Source of the DNA: Oscillospiraceae bacterium
GTDB lineage: Bacteria; Bacillota; Clostridia; Oscillospirales; Oscillospiraceae
Assembly (NCBI GenBank): GCA_017416325.1
Contig: JAFQCV010000050.1
Location: 1 to 36,999 of the forward strand
DNA: 36,999 nt
Direction: 5' to 3'
In this document: piece by piece, positions 14,786-21,872 of the stretch
Layout of the letters: every line of letters starts with the position of its first letter
How positions within the stretch are numbered: position 1 is the first letter of the stretch
Translations under genes and position numbers: made by a program
Notes under the pieces: model-generated
Told to the model about the DNA's origin: nothing
Database searches by the model: none
The model's input: only the letters and a program-made list of their open reading frames with translations

Positions 14786-15649
14786 ATGAAAAAATCCGTG
14801 GCCTTTCTCTGGTGGAGCTTAAAAATTATCTTTGGCTGCAGCCTGTTTGGCGTGGGATTTTCCCTGTTTTTAGATCCCAGCGGCTGCAATGCAGGCGGTA
14901 TTTCCGGCCTGGCGATGATACTGGTCCATTGGACCGGCTTTAGCTCCGTAGGTGTTTTGACAGCGTTAGTCAATCTGCCGCTGCTGATCATCGGCGGACT
15001 GCGGATCAACCGAAAGTTCATGGTTGGTTCCGTGGTGGGCACGGCGGCGGTCTCTATGGCTATCGACCTGTTTGCTATGCTCCCACCCATCCAGGTAGAT
15101 CCGCTGATAGCGGCGCTCTACGGCGGGATCCTCGGCGGTGTTGGCCTGGGTATCGTGTTTTCGGCGGGCGGCTCCACCGGCGGCTCGGATATCGTAGTGC
15201 GGCTTTTGAAGTCCAAGTATCAACATGTGCCCATCGGCATCATCAGCATGTGCTTCGACATGGCGGTGGTGGTGCTGACAGGTATTGTTTTCCGGGACAT
15301 TACCAAGACTCTCTACAGCGGTGTGGCGGTGTTTGTCTGCGGCCGTGTGGTGGACGCGGTGGTCTACCGATTTGACTATTCCAAGGTTGCGCTGATCATT
15401 TCTCCCCGGTATGAGCAGATCATCCAGGCGGTGAGTGAGCAGCTGGATCGAGGTACGACCCTTTTGTACGGCGAGGGCGGCTATAGCCGGCGTGAGACAA
15501 AGGTGGTGCTGACCACCGTAAAACGGCAGCAGCTGGCGGAGCTGAAAGCCCTGGTGGTGGGGATCGACCCGGATGCCTTTATCATCGTCCAGGAGGCGCA
15601 CCAGGTGCTTGGCGAGGGCTTTGCCCGGTATTCCAAAGATTCTCTGTAA
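14786..15649 (+). CDS. YitT family membrane protein
   Basis: A 287-residue protein with about five membrane helices in residues 1-190 and a soluble C-terminal DUF2179 domain (about 200-280). Family marks: LDPSGCNAGGISGLAMIL near the first helices, and FSAGGSTGGSDIVVRLL in the middle. The DUF2179 part contains GRGTTLLYGEGGYSRRETKVV-like sequence (here DRGTTLLYGEGGYSRRE), typical of YitT. The function of the family is not firmly known; a transport role is often assumed. It starts 9 bases after the topoisomerase A stop with ribosome site GGTGA, so it belongs to the same transcript. Confidence 0.92.
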   Translation: MKKSVAFLWWSLKIIFGCSLFGVGFSLFLDPSGCNAGGISGLAMILVHWTGFSSVGVLTALVNLPLLIIGGLRINRKFMVGSVVGTAAVSMAIDLFAMLPPIQVDPLIAALYGGILGGVGLGIVFSAGGSTGGSDIVVRLLKSKYQHVPIGIISMCFDMAVVVLTGIVFRDITKTLYSGVAVFVCGRVVDAVVYRFDYSKVALIISPRYEQIIQAVSEQLDRGTTLLYGEGGYSRRETKVVLTTVKRQQLAELKALVVGIDPDAFIIVQEAHQVLGEGFARYSKDSL

Positions 15650-15667
15650 CAGAAAGGAGGAGCCGCA

Positions 15668-16753
15668 ATGAAACGCTGGCTTCTGATGATGTTAACGATC
15701 AGCCTGCTGCTCAGCGGCTGCTCCGGGATCCGTTACGGACACTTCCACATGGTAGAACCCTATGGCGCGCAGTCCGATCAGACCGGCACCCAAAACATCA
15801 GCATAACCAATTATGATGAGCTGTGCCTTGCTTTGGCAGATCTGACGAAGCAAGGAATCAAAAGTCAGGTGCTCTCCTTTGCCCAGTATGACCAGTCTAA
15901 ACTGGATCAGGACATGCGAAGAGCTATCTGGCAGCTTCAGACTTACGATCCCATCACCGCGTATGCCGTGGAGAAAATCATCTATGAGAAGGGTACCAGC
16001 ACCGGTCAGAGCGCCGTGGCGGTAAACATTTCTTATATCCATGACCGGGCTGAAATTCAAAAAATTCAAAACGCCCAGGACATGAAGCAGGCACAGCAGA
16101 TCATTTACGTAGCGCTCAATAACTGCGAAGCTGGCGTGGTGCTGCATCTGGAGAACTATGATGCTACGGACTTTGTGCAGCTGGTGGAAGACTATGCCTT
16201 TCAGTATCCCCAAATGGTGATGGAGACGCCTAAGGTTTCGGCAACGGTCTACCCGAAAAGCGGACAGCAGCGGGTGGTGGAGCTGAAATTTACCTACAAT
16301 AACAGCCGCGATACGCTGCGCAATATGCAAAGCCAAGTCAGTTCCGTGTTTTCTGCCGCGGAATTGTATGCCATCAGCAAGGGGCCGACTTTGAAGAAGG
16401 CGGAGCTGTTCTATTCTTTCCTGATGGAACGGTATGACTATCAGCTGGCAACCTCCATGACACCCGCATACAGCCTGCTGTGTCATGGCGTAGGAGATGA
16501 CAGAGCCTTTGCTGCGATTTATGCCGCTATGTGCGAGCAGACGGGTCTGAAGTGCCAGGTGATCACCGGTACCCGTTGGGGAGCGCCCTGGTCCTGGAAT
16601 CTGGTGTGTGTGGACGGCGTGTACTACCATATTGACCTTTTGCGCTGCAGCGAGGATGGGGACTTTAAGCCCCGGATGGATGCGGATATGGAAGGTTATG
16701 TTTGGGACTTCTCTGCCTATCCTGAGAGTGTGCTGCCGGAGCCGGAAACCTAA
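15668..16753 (+). CDS. Lipoprotein with a degenerate transglutaminase-like domain
   Basis: A 361-residue protein with a lipoprotein signal (MKRWLLMMLTISLLLSGCS, Cys18), so it is anchored outside the membrane. AAAGGAGG precedes the ATG. Residues about 45-225 are a mixed alpha/beta region that I do not recognise. Residues about 240-340 match the transglutaminase/protease-like fold: LKKAELFYSFLMERYDYQ, YSLLCHGVGDDRAFAAIYAAMCEQTGLKCQVITG and WNLVCVDGVYYHID. Aligning the family pattern VCxGYAxAF...G-hAWN...YxID, the nucleophilic Cys position is Asp (DDRAFA) and the catalytic His position is Trp (WSWN), while the Asp of HID is kept. It is therefore probably non-catalytic, perhaps a surface binding protein. 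It is the last gene of the topoisomerase-YitT transcript, 18 bases after yitT. Confidence 0.78.
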   Translation: MKRWLLMMLTISLLLSGCSGIRYGHFHMVEPYGAQSDQTGTQNISITNYDELCLALADLTKQGIKSQVLSFAQYDQSKLDQDMRRAIWQLQTYDPITAYAVEKIIYEKGTSTGQSAVAVNISYIHDRAEIQKIQNAQDMKQAQQIIYVALNNCEAGVVLHLENYDATDFVQLVEDYAFQYPQMVMETPKVSATVYPKSGQQRVVELKFTYNNSRDTLRNMQSQVSSVFSAAELYAISKGPTLKKAELFYSFLMERYDYQLATSMTPAYSLLCHGVGDDRAFAAIYAAMCEQTGLKCQVITGTRWGAPWSWNLVCVDGVYYHIDLLRCSEDGDFKPRMDADMEGYVWDFSAYPESVLPEPET

Positions 16754-16814
16754 CCTTCCACCGAGCCTACATAGGAATAGGTTGAGAATATAGCAGTTAT
16801 CGTTAATATCATAA

Positions 16815-16844
16815 AAAAGAAGTCACCGAAAGGTGACTTCTTTT
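16815..16844. terminator. Bidirectional terminator
   Basis: Perfect 13-bp stem AAAAGAAGTCACC / GGTGACTTCTTTT with a GAAA loop between the lipoprotein gene and the convergent four-helix-bundle gene. Nearly the same stem (GAAGTCACC / GGTGGCTTC) serves as terminator after tRNA-Gly. Confidence 0.85.
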
Positions 16845-16853
16845 CTGCGAAAG

Positions 16854-17213
16854 CTAATAATCTTTTTGTTTTGTGTTTTCCTTTGCGGTGTTGATGGAGG
16901 CAATTAAAATACGGCGAATTGTACCACATTGCGTGTATAAATCAACGGCGATTTCTCTATTCAGAATATCGGATTTCACAAACAGTTCCAACCAATATTC
17001 TGTTTCATAACACTCTTTCAGAGCAATTTGCAACTTAGCGATGAAATCCGGTTTGCCGTGAGCATAGTTTGCTTCGTGAATGTTGGCTCCAATTGAGGTG
17101 GCGGAGCGTTCCAGCTGATTCACAAGGGAGTAGTGTCCCTTAATCGTATCGCAGAGCTTTATAATTTTCACTGCAAAATCATTTGAAAGTTCCCGAAGTT
17201 TTGATTCAGCCAT
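16854..17213 (-). CDS. Four-helix-bundle protein (S23 / 23S rRNA intervening-sequence family)
   Basis: A 119-residue all-helical protein. The family pattern is clear: LSNDFAVKIIKLCDTIKGHYSLVNQLERSATSIGANIHEANYAHGKPDFIAKLQIALKECYETEYWLEL. The SIGANIHEA motif between helices 2 and 3 and the ECYETEYWLEL helix are typical of the family named after proteins encoded in 23S rRNA intervening sequences. The same fold includes the Avd accessory protein of diversity-generating retroelements. Biochemical role unknown; nucleic-acid binding is inferred from relatives. ATG 17213 is preceded by GGCGGTG. No reverse transcriptase or rRNA is in the window. A striking array of small hairpins begins 53 bases upstream of its start. 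Confidence 0.88.
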   Translation of the reverse strand: MAESKLRELSNDFAVKIIKLCDTIKGHYSLVNQLERSATSIGANIHEANYAHGKPDFIAKLQIALKECYETEYWLELFVKSDILNREIAVDLYTQCGTIRRILIASINTAKENTKQKDY

Positions 17214-17237
17214 ATATACACCGCCTTTCTCGCTGCT

Positions 17238-17266
17238 ATTATATCATATTTGTGTAGATGATTAAA
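17238..17266 (-). promoter_or_regulatory. Possible promoter of the four-helix-bundle gene
   Basis: On the minus strand TTTAAT (17266-17261), 17-base spacer, TATAAT (17243-17238). The -35 is poor; the -10 is exact. It abuts the hairpin array. Confidence 0.45.
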
Positions 17267-17433
17267 GTGAAATATCCTTCGGATGTGAAATAATGACCTG
17301 CGGTCATTGTGAAATTTGATGCTTTCGCATCAAGTGAAATGAAATAAATCCACCCACGCCCGCAGGCATTTCACATTGCGAAGCAATATTTCACGCACGA
17401 AGTGCATTTCACAAATCCGCAAGGATTTATTTC
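17267..17433. repeat. Array of mini-hairpins separated by GTGAAAT / ATTTCAC
   Basis: GTGAAAT occurs at 17267, 17285, 17309 and 17334, and the inverted form ATTTCAC at 17368, 17388 and 17406. Each interval holds its own palindrome: ATCCttcGGAT, AATGACCtgcGGTCATT, TTGATGCtttcGCATCAA, then ATTGCgaaGCAAT, GCACgaaGTGC and AAATCCgcaaGGATTT. An outer inverted repeat GAAATAAATCC (17341-17351) / GGATTTATTTC (17423-17433) frames the right half. The spacers differ in sequence but all fold, with 3-4 base loops. It is not CRISPR: repeats are 7 bp and change orientation midway. Confidence 0.75.
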
Positions 17434-17436
17434 GTT

Positions 17437-17483
17437 GAAAAGAAAACACCTTTTGTCATGTAGACAAAAGGTGTTTTCTTTTC
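17437..17483. terminator. Terminator hairpin next to element B
   Basis: A perfect 21-bp stem (17437-17457 with 17463-17483), rich in A on one side and T on the other, loop ATGTA. On the minus strand it directly follows the second copy of the tRNA-Gly 3' end, where the tRNA's original terminator would be expected. Confidence 0.8.
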
Positions 17484-17661
17484 TGGAGCGGGTGACGAGG
17501 CTCGTTTGCATTTTCATTTCAGCGGAAATGAAAATAATAGTAGCCACCAGTGTTTGCACTGGTGGCAGCAACATGCCACCGGCATGTTGCATTTAAGATC
17601 TTCGAGCCTCTACCGCTATTTCCATAAAAAAAGAAGCCACCTTTTGGTGACTTCTTTTTTA
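17484..17661 (-). repeat. tRNA-3'-end-mimicking hairpin element, copy B (tRNA-Gly)
   Basis: Bases 17484-17504 are identical over 21 bp, including the CCA, to the 3' end of the tRNA-Gly gene (17662-17682), 178 bp apart in direct orientation. Read on the minus strand from the tRNA: terminator (17660-17627, one U-G pair), a decayed inverted copy of the tRNA end (17623-17603, with GAGGCTCG kept), stem 1 GCAACATGCC/GGCATGTTGC (17590-17568), stem 2 GCCACCAGTG/CACTGGTGGC (17566-17543), stem 3 ATTTTCATTTC/GAAATGAAAAT (17535-17510), GCAAA, then the tRNA 3' end copy. Stem 1 differs from copy A by a T-A to C-G pair swap, and stem 3 differs in sequence but still pairs fully. Confidence 0.8.
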
Positions 17662-17737
17662 TGGAGCGGGTGACGAGGCTCGAACTCGCTACCTCCACCT
17701 TGGCAAGGTGGCGCTCTACCAGATGAGCTACACCCGC
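17662..17737 (-). tRNA. tRNA-Gly (anticodon GCC)
   Basis: The minus strand gives a full cloverleaf: acceptor GCGGGTG / CACCCGC, D-arm AGCTCATCTGGTAGAGC, anticodon stem CCACC / GGTGG around loop TTGCCAA (anticodon GCC), T-arm with TTCGAGC, discriminator T, and an encoded CCA. Confidence 0.97.
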
Positions 17738-17747
17738 GAACAAAGGC

Positions 17748-17775
17748 ATTATAGCACATTCTGGGGATTTGTCAA
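17748..17775 (-). promoter_or_regulatory. Promoter of tRNA-Gly
   Basis: On the minus strand TTGACA (17775-17770), 16-base spacer, TATAAT (17753-17748), ending about 10 bases before the mature 5' end. Confidence 0.75.
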
Positions 17776-17836
17776 CCACTTTTTTGAAATTCTGCTTTCT
17801 GAAAGGCAAATCTGCGAAAAGTGTAAAATATATCTT

Positions 17837-18283
17837 TCACCCTGGTTGGAATTGTGATACAATATTCAAGGATGTTGCGGTAGCGTCATCCTCCAGATAT
17901 CCCAGCAGAAGGCTTAGCTCCACCGCCTTTTGGGAGGGGATACAAAGCCAGGGCTCTTCTCCGGATTTCAGATATCTGTCGGCTTTTTGCTGATAGGTGG
18001 TTACACCTCCGTCTGCATGCGTTAAAGTGATTTGAAACAGTGTGCCGTCAGTGGTTTCCGGGTCTTCCGGTGGCTGTCCGTAGGGATTCAAAAGCCGCAA
18101 ATATGTGAGGATCAGCTGCATTTTATCATCCTCACTGTAGTGAAGCTGACCGTGAATCGGCCCGTTTTCATAGTGGACGGTGATCTCGGTCACCAACGGA
18201 AACGATGTCTGACTTTCTTTCCGGCTGCAGCCGGAAAGCAGTAAAAAAACGCTAAGTATCAAAATCCCGATTTTTGTTTTCAT
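17837..18283 (-). CDS. Small lipoprotein of unknown function
   Basis: A 148-residue protein with a lipoprotein signal (MKTKIGILILSVFLLLSGCS, Cys19). ATG 18283 is chosen because GGAGGG precedes it; the open frame extends to 18307 without a ribosome site. The mature part has alternating strands (VTEITVHYENGPIHGQLHYSEDDKMQLILTYLRLL; TLFQITLTHADGGVTTYQQKADRYLK) and an ending SQKAVELSLLLGYLED. This pattern recalls small exported proteins with a single alpha/beta domain, but I do not recognise a named family. It is divergent from the polyphosphate-polymerase operon with a 167-base intergenic region and ends close to tRNA-Gly. Confidence 0.72.
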   Translation of the reverse strand: MKTKIGILILSVFLLLSGCSRKESQTSFPLVTEITVHYENGPIHGQLHYSEDDKMQLILTYLRLLNPYGQPPEDPETTDGTLFQITLTHADGGVTTYQQKADRYLKSGEEPWLCIPSQKAVELSLLLGYLEDDATATSLNIVSQFQPG

Positions 18284-18450
18284 AGTGAATCCCTCCGTTG
18301 TTAGCATACGCGAGGGAATTGGGATTATTGATGAAAAAATACGGCAAACCAGAGGAATTTGACCAAGGAAAATTTATGTTTTTTTCATTTTTCCTTCATT
18401 TTCTTTTCAATTTTTACCAGCAAAATGGGATTTAGAAAGGGGGCGGGGAA

Positions 18451-19182
18451 ATGGGATACCAGTCAGTGTTTCAGCGGTATGAGCTGAAATATTTACTGAC
18501 CCGTCAGCAGCAGGAAACGGTGCTTCGGGAAATGCAGCCCCATATGGCGCTGGATCAGTACGGAAAGACCGTGATCCGGAATGTCTACTACGATACGGAT
18601 AACTACCTGTTGATCCGCCGCTCCATTGAAAAGCCGGCTTATAAAGAAAAGCTGCGGCTTAGAAGCTACAGTCAGGCAGATTCGGACACGCCTGTTTTTG
18701 TGGAACTGAAGAAAAAATATGATTCTGTGGTCTACAAGCGCCGGCTTTCTATGGCGGAGGGGCAGGCTATGAATTGGCTTCGGGGAGAGGAGATCTTTTC
18801 CTCCACCAGCCAGATATCCCGGGAGATCGACTATTTCCGGGATTTTTACGGAAGCTTGCGCCCGACGGTGTTCCTTTCCTATGAGCGTTACGCTTATTAC
18901 GCCAAGGACGGCTCGGATTTTCGGGTTACCTTTGATGACCGGATCCTGTGCCGGGAAACGGAGCTGTCTCTCACAGCGCCCATCTACGGCGCGTCCCTGC
19001 TGCCGGAGGATATGGTGCTGATGGAGATCAAATGCTCCGGGGGGATTCCTCTGTGGATGACTCAGCTCCTATCCCGGGAGCGGATCTATAAGACCTCGTT
19101 TTCCAAATACGGTACGGCGTACCGAACCCTGATTTATCCAAAACTGAAGGAGAAAGCTTATTATGCTGGAAAAACTGTTTAA
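18451..19182 (+). CDS. VTC-type polyphosphate polymerase domain protein
   Basis: A 243-residue protein consisting of one VTC domain, the tunnel-shaped triphosphate-tunnel fold known from the yeast vacuolar Vtc4 polyphosphate polymerase. Visible marks: FQRYELKYLLT at the start, YYDTDNYLLIRRS, KEKLRLRSYS, VFVELKKKYDSVVYKRR (basic tunnel strands), FLSYERYAYY, and LMEIKC with the metal-binding Glu. No SPX domain or membrane segment is present, so membrane attachment is probably through the next gene product. GGGGCGGGGA before the ATG serves as ribosome site. It overlaps the DUF4956 gene by 20 bases. Enzyme activity in the bacterial homologues is inferred from the fold, not shown here. Confidence 0.88.
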   Translation: MGYQSVFQRYELKYLLTRQQQETVLREMQPHMALDQYGKTVIRNVYYDTDNYLLIRRSIEKPAYKEKLRLRSYSQADSDTPVFVELKKKYDSVVYKRRLSMAEGQAMNWLRGEEIFSSTSQISREIDYFRDFYGSLRPTVFLSYERYAYYAKDGSDFRVTFDDRILCRETELSLTAPIYGASLLPEDMVLMEIKCSGGIPLWMTQLLSRERIYKTSFSKYGTAYRTLIYPKLKEKAYYAGKTV

Positions 19183-19858
19183 AGGTTTGTTTGATAACGA
19201 TTTGACGGTGGTGATCTCCGCCGGAGATTTTTTGAAGTGTTTAGGAACTGCGCTGGTTTTAGGGCTGGTTCTGACCCTGTGTTATATGATCCGCAACCGT
19301 TACACCAAAAGCTTTGCGGTGACTTTGGCGCTGCTGCCGGCGGTTGTCTGCGTGGTAATTATGATGGTCAACGGCAATGTGGGTGCCGGTGTGGCAGTGG
19401 CAGGCGCGTTCAGCTTGGTGCGCTTCCGCAGCGTACCCGGTACGGCGAAAGAGATCTGCGCATTGTTTCTGGCTATGGGCATCGGTCTGATCGCCGGTAT
19501 GGGCTATCTGGGCTTTGCTGCTTTATTCGCCCTGATAATGTGCCTTGCCTTCGTGCTCTACAACAGCCTGAGCTTTGGGACGGAGAAAAATGCCCTTTTG
19601 TATAAGACTTTAAATGTGACGATTCCTGAAGATCTGGACTATTCCGGGATCTTCGACGATATATTTGCCGAATATACCGAAAACCATACCTTGATTCGGG
19701 TCAAGACTACCAATATGGGCAGTATGTTCCGGCTGACCTATCAGATCACCCTCAAAAAGCCGACCCGGGAAAAGGAAATGATCGACAAGATCCGTTGCCG
19801 CAACGGTAATCTGGAGGTTTCTCTTTCCAACCAGGAGATGGGAACGGTGGAGCTGTGA
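19163..19858 (+). CDS. DUF4956 membrane protein
   Basis: A 231-residue protein: four or so membrane helices between about residues 24 and 135 (CLGTALVLGLVLTLCYMI; FAVTLALLPAVVCVVIMMV; ALFLAMGIGLIAGMGYLGFAALFALIMCLAFVLY), with the family motif GAFSLVRFRSVPGTAKEICALF between them, and a soluble alpha/beta C-terminal domain (about 150-231). DUF4956 proteins commonly sit beside VTC-domain genes; together they may form a membrane-bound polyphosphate-synthesising or transport unit, by analogy with eukaryotic VTC complexes. That role is inference. Its start lies inside the VTC gene (20-base overlap) and its stop overlaps the next start by one base, so the three genes are tightly coupled. Confidence 0.88.
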   Translation: MLEKLFKGLFDNDLTVVISAGDFLKCLGTALVLGLVLTLCYMIRNRYTKSFAVTLALLPAVVCVVIMMVNGNVGAGVAVAGAFSLVRFRSVPGTAKEICALFLAMGIGLIAGMGYLGFAALFALIMCLAFVLYNSLSFGTEKNALLYKTLNVTIPEDLDYSGIFDDIFAEYTENHTLIRVKTTNMGSMFRLTYQITLKKPTREKEMIDKIRCRNGNLEVSLSNQEMGTVEL

Positions 19859-21696
19859 TGGCGAGAAAGCACATCGGAATGATGGCTCTAATGTTGGCGG
19901 TGACGGTTTTGCTTGCCGGCTGCACAGCCCCTACAGATATGGGAGCTTCCACCGAAAATGTCGCCGGTGGAGACAACGTAAACCCCGTTCCCAGCGGCAC
20001 GCCGGGAACACCTGTGCATTTGGATTTTGAAAAAACCGATACCGAGATGTTCTCGGCAGAGGCATATATCCTTGCGCCGGGCACGCCGAAGTTTTCTGTG
20101 GTGTGCAGCGGCAGCACCGTTACCGCAGATACCGATACGGTGCGCTGCCAAAATGGGATCGTTACGGTGACCGGGTCAGCGGTGTATGAATTCTCCGGGG
20201 ATCTCACGGGGATGCTGGTGGTGGATGCCGGAAAGGAGGATACCGTTCATCTGATTTTTAACGGTCTTCAAATCCACAGTCAGACCAGTGCTGCGCTGTA
20301 TGTCCGCAAGGCAGGCAGAGTGCTCGTGACCTTAGCGGAAGGGACGGAAAACATCCTTTCCAACGGCGGCAGCTTCCAGGCAGTGGATGAAAGCGCCATT
20401 GACGGCGCAGTATTTTCTAAGAAGGATCTGGCGTTTATCGGCAACGGTTCTCTTCAGATCCAGTCACCTGCCGGGCATGGTATTGTCTGCAAGGATAATT
20501 TGTTAATGAATGAAGGCTGCTACACCATTACCAGCGCCGGTCACGGACTGGATGCCAATGACAGCATCCGCATTGGAAAAGCCAATCTCACCATCGACGC
20601 AGGACAGGACGGTATCCATGCCGAAACCACGGACGATACCACCTTGGGCTTTGTGTATCTGTCCGGCGGTACGCTCAAGGTGGAAGCAGAGGGGGACGGC
20701 ATCAGTGCCGGCGCCTGGCTGCAGCTTCAGAATGGCGAATATAATCTGCTTTGCGGTGGGGGCTACGAAAATGGCACTAAGGCAAACTCCGGCGGCTACG
20801 GCGGCTTTATGGGTGGCGGCCCCGGCGGTATGGGTGGTAGACCTGGCGGACAAAGGCCCTCAGCGTCTGCCCAATCTGATACGGATACAGAAAGCGCCAG
20901 CATGAAGGGTCTCAAGGCTATGACAGGCCTGGCGGTAAACGGCGGCAAGGTGACCATCGATGCGGCGGACGATGCCCTCCACAGCGATTTTTCCCTGGTG
21001 ATCAACGGCGGCAGCCTTACCGTTGCCAGCGGTGACGATGCCGTTCATGCCGAGGAGGTGCTGACCGTCACCGACTGCGATCTGAATATTTCCACCTGTT
21101 ATGAAGGCTTGGAGGCCCATGAGATCTATATCACCGGCGGCAGCGTCAGCCTGGTGTCCTCCGATGACGGCATCAATGCTGCCGGTGGCAACGATGCCAG
21201 CGGCACCGGCGGACGGGATCAGATGTTTGGCCCCGGCGGTCCCGGAGGCCACAGTGGCAATTCTACCGGCGTGGTGGCGATTTCCGGCGGCACTCTGTAT
21301 TTGCGTGCATCCGGTGACGGCATCGATTCTAACGGCTCTTTGACCATCACCGGCGGCTATACGGTGGTCTGCGGTCCTACCAACGGAGATACCGCTGTTC
21401 TGGACTACGATAACACAGCCACTATCCGCGGCGGCACTTTTATTGGAACGGGCGCGGTGATGATGGCGCAGACCCTGCAGTCCGATTCCGGGCAAGGTGT
21501 AGTGGCGGTCTACAGCCAGGGCGGCTTTTCTGCCGGAACGCAGATCACGCTGACGGACAGCAATGGGAAGCAGATCGTTACCTATACACCGGAGCTGAAC
21601 TTCCAACTGGTGATCCTCACCACGCCGGAAATGAAAGCCGGAACGGAATACACCCTCACGGTTGGAGAAACTTCTGCCCCTGTTACTGCAAACTAA
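19858..21696 (+). CDS. Large lipoprotein with carbohydrate-binding-type (DUF4353) domain
   Basis: A 612-residue surface protein with lipoprotein signal (LMLAVTVLLAGC). ATG 19858 overlaps the preceding stop (TGATG); a GTG one codon earlier is possible. The mature chain is built from short repeated beta-strand units of the form ITGGTVTVDAGDDGIHA (for example VNGGKVTIDAADDALHS, INGGSLTVASGDDAVHA, ITGGSVSLVSSDDGINA, ISGGTLYLRASGDGIDS), as in a right-handed beta-helix or stacked solenoid. Two Gly/Pro-rich loops (GGYGGFMGGGPGGMGG and GPGGPGGHSG) break the solenoid. This matches the family annotated as carbohydrate-binding domain-containing protein, often found with CotH kinases, VTC and DUF4956. 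No CotH is present here. The repeated DD motifs suggest calcium binding; ligand unknown. Confidence 0.82.
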   Translation: MARKHIGMMALMLAVTVLLAGCTAPTDMGASTENVAGGDNVNPVPSGTPGTPVHLDFEKTDTEMFSAEAYILAPGTPKFSVVCSGSTVTADTDTVRCQNGIVTVTGSAVYEFSGDLTGMLVVDAGKEDTVHLIFNGLQIHSQTSAALYVRKAGRVLVTLAEGTENILSNGGSFQAVDESAIDGAVFSKKDLAFIGNGSLQIQSPAGHGIVCKDNLLMNEGCYTITSAGHGLDANDSIRIGKANLTIDAGQDGIHAETTDDTTLGFVYLSGGTLKVEAEGDGISAGAWLQLQNGEYNLLCGGGYENGTKANSGGYGGFMGGGPGGMGGRPGGQRPSASAQSDTDTESASMKGLKAMTGLAVNGGKVTIDAADDALHSDFSLVINGGSLTVASGDDAVHAEEVLTVTDCDLNISTCYEGLEAHEIYITGGSVSLVSSDDGINAAGGNDASGTGGRDQMFGPGGPGGHSGNSTGVVAISGGTLYLRASGDGIDSNGSLTITGGYTVVCGPTNGDTAVLDYDNTATIRGGTFIGTGAVMMAQTLQSDSGQGVVAVYSQGGFSAGTQITLTDSNGKQIVTYTPELNFQLVILTTPEMKAGTEYTLTVGETSAPVTAN

Positions 21697-21701
21697 AAGA
21701 C

Positions 21702-21865
21702 ATGGGGCTGTGAAAAAACGCATATTGATTCCGTTTGATTTATAAAACTGGCATACGGCGGGAGTAAACCCCCGCCCTACAGCATCTTTGGAGATGTGTC
21801 CGTAGGGCGGGGGCTTGCTCCCGCCGATATTGTGAATATATATCTGAGTTGTTTTACAGCCCCAT
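21702..21865. repeat. MITE-like palindromic element with ATGGGGCTGT ends
   Basis: Outer inverted ends ATGGGGCTGTGAAAA (21702-21716) and TTTTACAGCCCCAT (21852-21865). Inside, two 25-bp arms (21756-21780 and 21802-21826) are inverted copies with two mismatches, and each contains GGCGGGAG...CCCCCGCC. It fills the space between the lipoprotein gene and the convergent asnS and is likely to act as transcription terminator for both. Confidence 0.7.
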
Positions 21866-21872
21866 ATATTTT

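Noticed and set aside
16854-17213. Diversity-generating retroelement (Avd-like protein)
   Set aside because: The protein has the fold, but no reverse transcriptase, template repeat or variable repeat pair is in the window.
17267-17433. CRISPR array
   Set aside because: The repeat is only 7 bp, spacing is irregular, spacers are palindromes, orientation flips midway and no cas genes are present.
17519-17809. Minus-strand frame containing VAHLVERHLAKVEVASSSLVTRS
   Set aside because: It is tRNA-Gly and the adjacent repeat element read as protein.
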